From Flavobacteriales bacterium (lineage in GTDB: Bacteria > Bacteroidota > Bacteroidia > Flavobacteriales_G > Salibacteraceae), in assembly GCA_013204105.1 (NCBI GenBank), contig JABMOM010000003.1, positions 1 through 64,000 on the forward strand: a stretch of DNA of 64,000 nt, given 5' to 3'. A program made the translations under genes and the position numbers. The notes beneath the pieces are model-generated. The model ran no database searches. It was not told where the DNA came from and saw only the letters and a list, made by a program, of their open reading frames with translations. Within the stretch, counting starts at the first letter, position 1, and every line of letters starts with the position of its first letter. Below, one piece after another: positions 8,701-15,365 of this stretch.

Positions 8701-9410
8701 GTCAGTTTAGACAAATACATCTGCACGGTGTTCTCCAGTCCGAAGTAAAGAGCATCTGAGATAAGCGCGTGGCCGATGGACACTTCGTCGAGCGGTTGGA
8801 CTTGTTCTTTGAAGTATTGCAGGTTTTCAAGGCTGAGGTCGTGACCTGCATTGACGCCAAGGCCGATCGCTGCCGCGTGCTTAGCAGCCAAAGCGAAAGG
8901 ATGTACAGCTGCTGCGCGGTCTCTAGGGAATCCAAGTGCGTAAGGTTCTGTATACAATTCAATACGGTCACTTCCTACGGACTTGGCCCCATCAATCATG
9001 CGTAGATTGGTTTCCACAAAAATGGAGGTGCGAATACCGTAGGACCCGAGTTCTTTCAACACCTCGGCGAGGAACGCTCCGTGCTGCAATGTATTCCAAC
9101 CCGCGTTGCTGGTAATCGCATCTGGCGGATCCGGCACCAGCGTAGCCTGCGTTGGTCTCGCTTCGATGACGAGATCGAGCCAATCCCTACTTGGATAGCC
9201 TTCTATGTTGAATTCTGTTTTAACGACTCCTTTCAGGTTCTTGACATCGTCATAAGTAATGTGCCGCTCATCGGGTCGGGGATGCACGGTGATGCCCTGG
9301 CCGCCAAAGGATTCGATACGGTGTGCGGCGAGCAATACATCCGGCACGTTTCCACCTCTGGCGTTGCGAAGGGTGGCGATCTTATTGATGTTGACGCTAA
9401 GTTTGGTCAT
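8697..9410 (-). CDS. pdxJ: Pyridoxine 5'-phosphate synthase
   Basis: PdxJ condenses 1-deoxyxylulose 5-phosphate with 3-amino-1-hydroxyacetone 1-phosphate in the DXP-dependent vitamin B6 route. The 237-residue protein starts MTKLSVNINKIATLRNARGG and carries the family motifs HPRPDERHI and VNAGHDL. The start at 9410 is chosen because it gives the standard N-terminus. A longer frame runs back to 9602 through the repeat, but its extra 64 residues are Arg/Ala-rich and unlike PdxJ. A -7 element lies exactly 4 nt before this ATG. It is the first gene of a two-gene unit with the hydrolase. Confidence 0.96.
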   Translation of the reverse strand: MTKLSVNINKIATLRNARGGNVPDVLLAAHRIESFGGQGITVHPRPDERHITYDDVKNLKGVVKTEFNIEGYPSRDWLDLVIEARPTQATLVPDPPDAITSNAGWNTLQHGAFLAEVLKELGSYGIRTSIFVETNLRMIDGAKSVGSDRIELYTEPYALGFPRDRAAAVHPFALAAKHAAAIGLGVNAGHDLSLENLQYFKEQVQPLDEVSIGHALISDALYFGLENTVQMYLSKLT

Positions 9411-9414
9411 GGGA

Positions 9415-9450
9415 CAAATGTAGGTTTCGAGGCGTCGGAACAAACGCCTC
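9415..9450 (-). promoter_or_regulatory. pdxJ promoter with overlapping palindrome
   Basis: On the minus strand, TTTG (9441-9444), an 18-nt spacer and TACATTTG (9415-9422) form a complete Bacteroidota-type promoter. Only four bases separate the -7 element from the ATG, so a leaderless message is predicted. A perfect 7-bp inverted repeat, GAGGCGT (9429-9435) and ACGCCTC (9444-9450), covers the spacer and abuts the -33 element, as a repressor site would. Confidence 0.65.
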
Positions 9451-9505
9451 TTTCCTAGGAAAATTAGCCGGGATGCTTTGGAGAAGTTTGTTCCTCGCAA
9501 TAAAT

Positions 9506-9605
9506 GGCGCGGCCGGCCCGCGTGAGGGATAGCAGCGGCAGCTCTCGCTAACAGCGAGACTATAGCGGATAGCCCGACCCCACGCCTGCGGCGTGTGGTC
9601 ACGCC
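9506..9605 (+). repeat. Structured intergenic repeat (Bacteroidota REP-like)
   Basis: This GC-rich segment differs from its AT-rich surroundings. It has two copies of GGATAGC (9527-9533 and 9567-9573) in the arrangement AGGGATAGCAGCGGCAG ... TATAGCGGATAGCCCG. A perfect hairpin lies between them (TCTCGCT 9543-9549, AGCGAGA 9553-9559). A second hairpin follows (CACGCC 9581-9586, GGCGTG 9590-9595). Elements with these two core sequences flanking a variable hairpin are, from memory, dispersed in intergenic regions of many Flavobacteriia. Only one copy is visible here. It lies in the only gene-free stretch of about 300 bases (9411-9711). Confidence 0.65.
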
Positions 9606-9651
9606 CTCAACAAGAATTATTTCCGTTCGCCTGTGCTGACTCGCCTTCTTC

Positions 9652-9659
9652 TACATTTG
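9652..9659 (+). promoter_or_regulatory. -7 element for the CBS-protein operon
   Basis: TACATTTG is an exact TAnnTTTG match 52 nt upstream of the CBS-protein ATG (9712). No good -33 element lies at the usual distance. The heptamer GAGGCGT, which also forms the pdxJ palindrome, recurs just downstream at 9671-9677. Confidence 0.45.
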
Positions 9660-9711
9660 CCCCACGTTTGGAGGCGTTTTTGCGTCTAAGCTTTTACATT
9701 GCACTCGATTT

Positions 9712-10374
9712 ATGCTTGCCGAAGAACTCATTACAGACAAGATCCCACCGCTTTCCCGGGCAGATACCGGCGAAACAGCGTTGCGCTGGATGGATGAATT
9801 CAAGGTCATGCATCTGAGCGTAGTAGACAACGGAAGCTTTCTCGGAACCCTCTCAGAAAGCGACGTGCTCGGCATGACCGATTTGGACGATCCGATTGGA
9901 AACTACCTAGAACTGCTCAATCCAGCATTTGTCAGCCAGCGCCAGCACATTTTTGAAGTTGTGAAGGTGGTCAACGACCAAAAACTGTCCATCATTCCGG
10001 TGCTGGATGTCCAAGAACACTACGTGGGGTCGATCACGATTGCTCAATTGATGGAGATCATCGCGGATATGCCAGTGGCGAATAATCCAGGTGCTGTCAT
10101 AGTGTTGGAAATGAACCTGAATGACTTCACGTTGGAGCAAATTGCTCGGATCATTGAAGAGAATGGAACCAAGATCCTCGGGACATTTGTGACTTCGCAT
10201 CCGGATTCCACGAAAATGCAATTGACCATCAAAGTAAACAAGGTCGAGATTGGCTCAGTGATTGCTGGATTGCAGCGGCACGGGTACAACATCACCTTTT
10301 TCGAGGATCAAGGCGAAGCCGGCGATGACCTCCGCGATCGCTACGATTCGTTCATGAACTACCTGAACATCTAA
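9712..10374 (+). CDS. CBS-domain protein with ACT-like C-terminal region
   Basis: The 220-residue cytoplasmic protein has a CBS pair in its first 125 residues (HLSVVDNGSFLGTLSESDVL and SIIPVLDVQEHYVGSITIAQ are typical CBS strands). A C-terminal region of about 85 residues (from GAVIVLEMNLNDFTLEQIAR) looks like an ACT-type ligand-binding fold. CBS pairs usually bind adenine nucleotides. It is the first gene of the Omp85-nadK run, and the link to nadK suggests a nucleotide-sensing role, but this is inference. It is separated from the next gene by 9 nt. Confidence 0.82.
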   Translation: MLAEELITDKIPPLSRADTGETALRWMDEFKVMHLSVVDNGSFLGTLSESDVLGMTDLDDPIGNYLELLNPAFVSQRQHIFEVVKVVNDQKLSIIPVLDVQEHYVGSITIAQLMEIIADMPVANNPGAVIVLEMNLNDFTLEQIARIIEENGTKILGTFVTSHPDSTKMQLTIKVNKVEIGSVIAGLQRHGYNITFFEDQGEAGDDLRDRYDSFMNYLNI

Positions 10375-10383
10375 CCATCTTTC

Positions 10384-11784
10384 ATGACGGGCTTTCGTCT
10401 CGCAATCATCACTGCTTGTTTACTTCTGCTTTCTTGTGACCTACTGGCCCAAGGACGGAATGTGCTAGTCCAAAACGTCGTGGTCATCGGAAACCGGCGC
10501 ACCAAAGACTATGTCGTAAAGCGCGAGATCGGATACCAGGTAGGAGATTCCGTCGCCATCGACGCATTGGAGGAGGTGGAAGCGAATGCAAAGCAAACGC
10601 TCACCAACACTTCGCTTTTCAACTTTGTAGAGGTCGACCATATCTTCTTGGACTCAGAGCAGATTGTTCTGAACGTAAAGGTGCAGGAACGCTGGTACGT
10701 TTGGCCGGGAATAGTCTTTTCCCTAGCAGAAACAAACTTCAACAGTTGGTGGCAACACAAGGATTTTGATCGGATCAACTATGGCTTGTATGTGCAGGAT
10801 CTGAATTTCAGAGGTCGCCGAGAGGTATTGACCTTTAATTTTCAGTACGGCTGGCAACGGCAGATCGGACTGAATTACCTCATCCCAGGTCTCAACAAGA
10901 AACGCACATTAGGCGCTGGATTGGATCTGAATTATTCAAACAATCGGGAGGTAAACTATGCTTCGGCGGACAATGAGCGCTTGTTTTTCAAGGATGATCA
11001 ATTCATCCAAGAAGAAATTCGCATCGGCGGGTCGCTTGAGTACCGGAAACAGCTCTTCAACCGCCATCGCTTCAACCTTGGCATGAATACCGTAATCATC
11101 GATGATACGGTGAAGCACTACAGCACGAACTACCTACCTGGAGATCATTTGCGCTCACAATACCTTTTCCTCAGTTATGGTTTCAGACGTGAAAAGCGAG
11201 ACAATGTTGGGTATCCGCTAAAGGGGTATGTAGTAGACCTATCGGTAGACCAAGAAGGTTTAGGGCTGCTCAATGGCGGTGACATCATGGTCTCTGAAGC
11301 CTACCTCACCATGAACCTACACAGCAAACTCGGCGGCCGGTGGTACTATGCGTTTGGGGTTAAAGGTAAATCCACTTTTCTGAATGCGGATGACTTACCC
11401 TATTACTATCAGCGAGGCCTAGGATATAGCAACGCATTCATACGTGGATACGAACTCTCTGTGATTGACGGCCAGCATTACGGCCTGTACAAGAGTAATC
11501 TAAAGTTCAATCTACTGAAAAAACGTACCATCGACGCTGGAATGGCTGGAGTCGACCGCTTCGACAAGTTCCACTATTCCTTATTTTTGAATGCATTCGC
11601 AGACGCAGGATACGTAGTGGACAACATCAACTCATCTATGAACCCATTGGCCAATTCGTGGCAATACTCGGCAGGTTTAGGCCTAGACTTCGTGACGTAC
11701 TACGATATCGTCATCCGCTTTGAAGGATCCATCAATAAGCAGGGCGTTCCTGGATTTTACATACACTTTAAAAACCCGATCTGA
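10384..11784 (+). CDS. Small Omp85-family outer-membrane protein with one POTRA domain
   Basis: The 466-residue protein has a signal peptide (about 1-22) and a single POTRA-like domain (about 25-105, with VQNVVVIGNRRTKDYVVKRE as its first strand and helix). The rest is a beta-barrel of about 340 residues with alternating aromatic strands, ending GVPGFYIHFKNPI. BamA proper is encoded later in the same run and is nearly twice as long, so this is a second, shorter Omp85. The role could be assembly or translocation of a subset of proteins or lipids. It overlaps nadK by one base. Confidence 0.8.
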   Translation: MTGFRLAIITACLLLLSCDLLAQGRNVLVQNVVVIGNRRTKDYVVKREIGYQVGDSVAIDALEEVEANAKQTLTNTSLFNFVEVDHIFLDSEQIVLNVKVQERWYVWPGIVFSLAETNFNSWWQHKDFDRINYGLYVQDLNFRGRREVLTFNFQYGWQRQIGLNYLIPGLNKKRTLGAGLDLNYSNNREVNYASADNERLFFKDDQFIQEEIRIGGSLEYRKQLFNRHRFNLGMNTVIIDDTVKHYSTNYLPGDHLRSQYLFLSYGFRREKRDNVGYPLKGYVVDLSVDQEGLGLLNGGDIMVSEAYLTMNLHSKLGGRWYYAFGVKGKSTFLNADDLPYYYQRGLGYSNAFIRGYELSVIDGQHYGLYKSNLKFNLLKKRTIDAGMAGVDRFDKFHYSLFLNAFADAGYVVDNINSSMNPLANSWQYSAGLGLDFVTYYDIVIRFEGSINKQGVPGFYIHFKNPI

Positions 11785-12665
11785 TGCAACGTTTCGCCAT
11801 ATATGGCCGAGAGTTCGGTGACAAGTACAACGATCAGATTCGAACCTTTTTTAGTCTGCTGGACAAGAATGATTCGCATTACGCGATCTATGGACCCTTT
11901 TACGCATTGATGAAGAAGCAGATCGGACTGCGCGAAGACATTGACACCTTTGAAAAGGATGATTTCGACCCTTCGGCATATGATGTGATGTTATCGATCG
12001 GAGGAGATGGAACAATGCTGGACACCACAACCTTTGTGCGCGATTCAAAGCTTCCCATTTTAGGTCTGAACACCGGCCGATTAGGCTTTCTTTCTTCCAT
12101 CAACCTGGAGCAAATGGACGAGGCCATGCAACAAGTTTTCAAAGGAGCCTTCATGATCGACACGCGATCGGTGTTGAAAGTGCTTACAGAAGAAGGCTTC
12201 TTCGGAGATGAGAACTTCGCATTGAACGAACTCACCATTCACAAGAAGGATACGCAAAGCATGATCGTCGTTCATGTGTACGTAGACGGAAAGTTTCTGA
12301 ACACCTATTGGGCAGATGGCTTGATCATCGCTACACCGACGGGTTCTACGGCGTATTCTCTCAGTTGCGGCGGACCGGTCATCCTACCGAGCTCTGCTAA
12401 CTTCATCATCACCCCGGTTGCCACGCACAACCTAACGGTTCGCCCAGTATTGATCTCGGATGAGAGCGTGATCACCTTGAAGATGGAGGGGCGGAGTGAA
12501 AACCTTCTCATGTCGTTGGATTCACGATCAACGACGATCCAAGACGGCACCGTAGTGACGGTTATGCGTAACGATTTTGAGATCAATCTCGTAAGACTCA
12601 AGACACATAGTTTCTTGAAAACACTAAGACACAAATTACATTGGGGCTACGACAGACGCAACTAG
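11784..12665 (+). CDS. nadK: NAD kinase
   Basis: NadK phosphorylates NAD to NADP using ATP or polyphosphate in the cytoplasm. The 293-residue protein has the diagnostic GGDGTM motif at residues 73-78, NTGRLGFL at 96-103 and the later TPTGSTAYSLSCGGP motif of the NAD site. Length is usual. Its ATG shares a base with the stop of the Omp85 gene (TGATG), which implies translational coupling. A further promoter follows its stop codon for the DUF6089-like genes. Confidence 0.97.
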   Translation: MQRFAIYGREFGDKYNDQIRTFFSLLDKNDSHYAIYGPFYALMKKQIGLREDIDTFEKDDFDPSAYDVMLSIGGDGTMLDTTTFVRDSKLPILGLNTGRLGFLSSINLEQMDEAMQQVFKGAFMIDTRSVLKVLTEEGFFGDENFALNELTIHKKDTQSMIVVHVYVDGKFLNTYWADGLIIATPTGSTAYSLSCGGPVILPSSANFIITPVATHNLTVRPVLISDESVITLKMEGRSENLLMSLDSRSTTIQDGTVVTVMRNDFEINLVRLKTHSFLKTLRHKLHWGYDRRN

Positions 12666-12697
12666 CAGATTTTTTAGAGGGCGTATTCCAAAGGACT

Positions 12698-12705
12698 ATA
12701 TTTGT
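12698..12705 (+). promoter_or_regulatory. -7 element for the first DUF6089-like gene
   Basis: TATATTTG is an exact TAnnTTTG match 22 nt before the ATG at 12728, just after nadK. An AT-rich run (12671-12676, TTTTTT) lies about 21 nt upstream in place of a canonical TTG. This supports a new transcription start inside the run. Confidence 0.5.
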
Positions 12706-12727
12706 GGACTTAAGAACCGGCTTCTTA

Positions 12728-13636
12728 ATGAGATACCTATTAACCCTTTTTTTCCTCATTGCAATACTGTCATTCGATGCTGATGCTCAGCGTTGGAAGC
12801 GTTACCGTCATGAAGTATTCGGAGGGTTAGGCGCTACCAACTTCCTTGGGGAGCTAGGTGGTGGGCAGGCGGAAGCGCGCGACCTCTTTCTTGACTTTGA
12901 CGGAAAGTCGAGCAGGTATGCGGTCATGGGCGGTTACCGTTATAAACTCAACGAAATTTCTAGTGTGCGTGGCAGTTTGGCCTATGCACAAGTGTACGGT
13001 TCGGATCGGCTTTCTGGAGATCCACACCGATTGAGTCGCAACCTTACCTTCCGATCACCCATTGTTGAATTGACGGCTACGGGTGAGCTCTACTTCATCC
13101 GAGAAAAGACCAGTAATCGTTACCGGGTGCGTGGTATCCGCGGTGCGCTTGGAAGCGGTATTAGCGCCTATATAAATGCTGGACTTGGGATGTTTTGGTT
13201 TAATCCCCGTGGGCAATTCATCGGCAACGACGCCTACCCCGGTGACAACAAATGGTACAGCCTTCGTCCTATGGGTACGGAGGGTCAGGGATTACCCGGG
13301 GAAAAGAAGAAGTACAGCCCTATCAGCGTTTGCATTCCGATGGGCATCTCCGCGAAGTACAGCATCAACCGAAATGTGTCCTTAACCTTAGAATACAGTT
13401 TCCGCCTCACATTTACGGACTACCTGGACGACGTGAGCACAGATTACAACGATCCACTCGCCATCGCAGAAGCCAACGGAGGCCTTGGAACGTCTAAAGG
13501 CGATGCCGCGGCTTACCTGTCTAATCCAGCCTATGAGGTCATCAAAGGCAATGGTGAACGATTTATTGCCGGCGGCAACACTCCATGGCAAGAACCCGTT
13601 CAGCAGCGTGGTGATAGGACTACGAACGATACGTAA
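12728..13636 (+). CDS. DUF6089-like outer-membrane protein, copy 1
   Basis: The 302-residue protein has a signal peptide (about 1-19, ending ADAQ) followed by barrel-like strands. Conserved pieces include EVFGGLGATNFLGELGG near the start, ISAYINAGLGMFWFNP in the middle and LEYSFRLTFTDYLDDVSTDY near the end. The C-terminal 50 residues are polar and may be a loop or tail. A longer frame starting at 12641 would overlap nadK and lacks a signal peptide, so ATG 12728 is used. The next gene is a divergent paralogue. Families of this type sit next to uppS/bamA in Flavobacteriia, but their function is unknown to me. Confidence 0.8.
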   Translation: MRYLLTLFFLIAILSFDADAQRWKRYRHEVFGGLGATNFLGELGGGQAEARDLFLDFDGKSSRYAVMGGYRYKLNEISSVRGSLAYAQVYGSDRLSGDPHRLSRNLTFRSPIVELTATGELYFIREKTSNRYRVRGIRGALGSGISAYINAGLGMFWFNPRGQFIGNDAYPGDNKWYSLRPMGTEGQGLPGEKKKYSPISVCIPMGISAKYSINRNVSLTLEYSFRLTFTDYLDDVSTDYNDPLAIAEANGGLGTSKGDAAAYLSNPAYEVIKGNGERFIAGGNTPWQEPVQQRGDRTTNDT

Positions 13637-13746
13637 TATGTTCGCAATTGTCGCACTGAATTACAAGTTCACTTCGAAGAAAGCGAACCGTCCTAAGTTC
13701 TAAGCACAAACTAAAGCGGACGCTTCATCGTTTGTACACCGATCCG

Positions 13747-14559
13747 ATGAAAAGAATCATATTCACTTTGATCGCCACACTTTCCTTACTCTGCGCTCAT
13801 GCGCAAAAGTCGGGTCAGACGGATTTTGAGTTAGGCGTAACGGGGGGTATCTCTTGGTACAACGGCGACTTAAACCCAGATCGATTCTTCAACCAAGATT
13901 ACTTCCATCAGGCGTATGGCCTGAGCTTAAGGCGGAACATCAATCAGCGTTTTGCCTTTCGGGGTCAGTTCATGATGGGCACGCTATCGGGGGATGATGC
14001 CATCGGTGATGGTGTATTTCAGCGCGCTCGTAACTTAAATTTTTCGACCCCTATCTACGAACTGTCCGCCGTGTTCGAGTTCAACTTCTTCGCATTCGAC
14101 GCATTGTTGCGAGAGCATTGGATCAGCCCTTACTCCTTCATTGGCGTAGGGGGCTTTTATTTCAATCCCATCACAGAGATTGAGGGCAATATTTATGAGC
14201 TACAACCCCTTGCCACTGAGGGAAGGCTCTATAGCCGCGTCAACGTTTCCGTTCCATTTGGCATGGGCGTTAAGATGGCCTTGAGCGATCGATTGTTACT
14301 GAGTGCAGATTGGGGGTTGCGGAAGACTTTTTCAGACTACATCGATGACGTTTCATCTTTGTACCCCATTGCAATCGAGATTGACGGCCTTTCGGAGGAC
14401 ATCTCTGACAGGAGTTTGGTGCAAGCTGGACCCGACGGAACGAACTGGGGAACGCAGCGCGGGAATAGCGTCAACAAAGACTGGTTTTCCTTTGTCGGAG
14501 TTACCCTTGCCGTGCGGCTTGGACCTAAGAAAGGTTCCTGCAAGCATCTCAGGATTTAA
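13747..14559 (+). CDS. DUF6089-like outer-membrane protein, copy 2
   Basis: The 270-residue protein has a clean signal peptide (MKRIIFTLIATLSLLCAHAQ). It shares with the preceding gene the pattern ELGVTGGISWYNGDLN, a middle strand PYSFIGVGGFYFNP, and LRKTFSDYIDDVSSLYP near the end, so the two are tandem paralogues. ATG 13747 is preferred over an in-frame ATG five codons earlier because it gives a proper signal n-region. The 110-nt gap before it holds only a weak TTTG motif (13731-13734). It is a probable outer-membrane barrel of unknown role. Confidence 0.8.
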   Translation: MKRIIFTLIATLSLLCAHAQKSGQTDFELGVTGGISWYNGDLNPDRFFNQDYFHQAYGLSLRRNINQRFAFRGQFMMGTLSGDDAIGDGVFQRARNLNFSTPIYELSAVFEFNFFAFDALLREHWISPYSFIGVGGFYFNPITEIEGNIYELQPLATEGRLYSRVNVSVPFGMGVKMALSDRLLLSADWGLRKTFSDYIDDVSSLYPIAIEIDGLSEDISDRSLVQAGPDGTNWGTQRGNSVNKDWFSFVGVTLAVRLGPKKGSCKHLRI

Positions 14560-14560
14560 G

Positions 14561-14568
14561 TATCTTCG
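14561..14568 (+). promoter_or_regulatory. Possible -7 element for uppS-bamA
   Basis: TATCTTCG, one base off TAnnTTTG, lies directly after the upstream stop codon and 46 nt before the uppS ATG. No clear -33 element is seen. It would separate uppS-bamA-skp transcription from the DUF6089 pair. Confidence 0.35.
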
Positions 14569-14614
14569 CACCGCTATTGTCTCATGTTGATATGGGACAT
14601 TTTTTTTAGACCGA

Positions 14615-15358
14615 ATGGAACTCGAAGATCAGCTGAACAAAGACTCCCTCCCAAAACACGTTGCGATCATCATGGATGGCAATGGCCGTTGGGCAAGGCA
14701 GCGCGGTAAGGCTAGGATTTTTGGGCATCGAAACGCACTTCAAGCGGTACGAGATACCACAGAAACCGCAGCGCGCATTGGGTTAGAGTACCTCACATTG
14801 TACGCCTTTTCTACGGAGAATTGGAAGCGACCGAAGCGCGAGGTCAGTGCTTTGATGGAGTTGCTCGTCGCGACGATCAACAAAGAGATCAAAACCTTGA
14901 ACAAGAACAACATTCGTTTGCGTGCTATTGGAGACTTGGAATCCCTTCCTCCAGCTACCTTGGCAGAATTGAGAAAAGGCATCGAAAAAACGAAGAACAA
15001 CACCGCCATGGATGTGGTATTGGCCTTGAGCTACAGTTCGCGCTGGGAGATCACTCAGGCCATGCAACACATCGCCGAGGATGTTAAAAGAGGTGAACTC
15101 GAGCCAGAAGCAATAAAAGAGGAGACGATCAGTTCCTACCTTGCAACCCGCGACATTCCAGAGCCCGAACTCATGATAAGGACAAGTGGAGAAATGAGGA
15201 TAAGTAATTTTTTGCTGTGGCAATTGGCCTATGCTGAGCTCGCATTTCTCCCTAAGCTTTGGCCTGATTTCAGAGGAGAGGACTTGGTAAAGGCGATCAT
15301 TGATTTTCAGTCGCGCGAGAGAAGATTTGGTATGACCAGCGAACAGGTAAAGGTTTAG
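14615..15358 (+). CDS. uppS: Isoprenyl transferase (undecaprenyl diphosphate synthase)
   Basis: This cis-prenyltransferase elongates farnesyl diphosphate with isopentenyl diphosphate to make the C55 lipid carrier for peptidoglycan and O-antigen. The 247-residue protein has the catalytic motif MDGNGRWA at residues 20-27 (Asp21), the TLYAFSTENWKRP motif, and the C-terminal IRTSGEMRISNFLLWQ and ELAFLPKLWPDF motifs. In the C-terminal motif many homologues have RTSGExRxSNF, and the match here is good. It lies 7 nt before bamA, in the order usual for Flavobacteriia. Confidence 0.96.
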   Translation: MELEDQLNKDSLPKHVAIIMDGNGRWARQRGKARIFGHRNALQAVRDTTETAARIGLEYLTLYAFSTENWKRPKREVSALMELLVATINKEIKTLNKNNIRLRAIGDLESLPPATLAELRKGIEKTKNNTAMDVVLALSYSSRWEITQAMQHIAEDVKRGELEPEAIKEETISSYLATRDIPEPELMIRTSGEMRISNFLLWQLAYAELAFLPKLWPDFRGEDLVKAIIDFQSRERRFGMTSEQVKV

Positions 15359-15365
15359 TATTTCC

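Noticed and set aside
9411-9602. N-terminal extension of pdxJ (from 9602) through the repeat element
   Set aside because: The added 64 residues are Arg/Ala-rich and come from the structured repeat. The standard PdxJ N-terminus begins at 9410, with a -7 element just before it.
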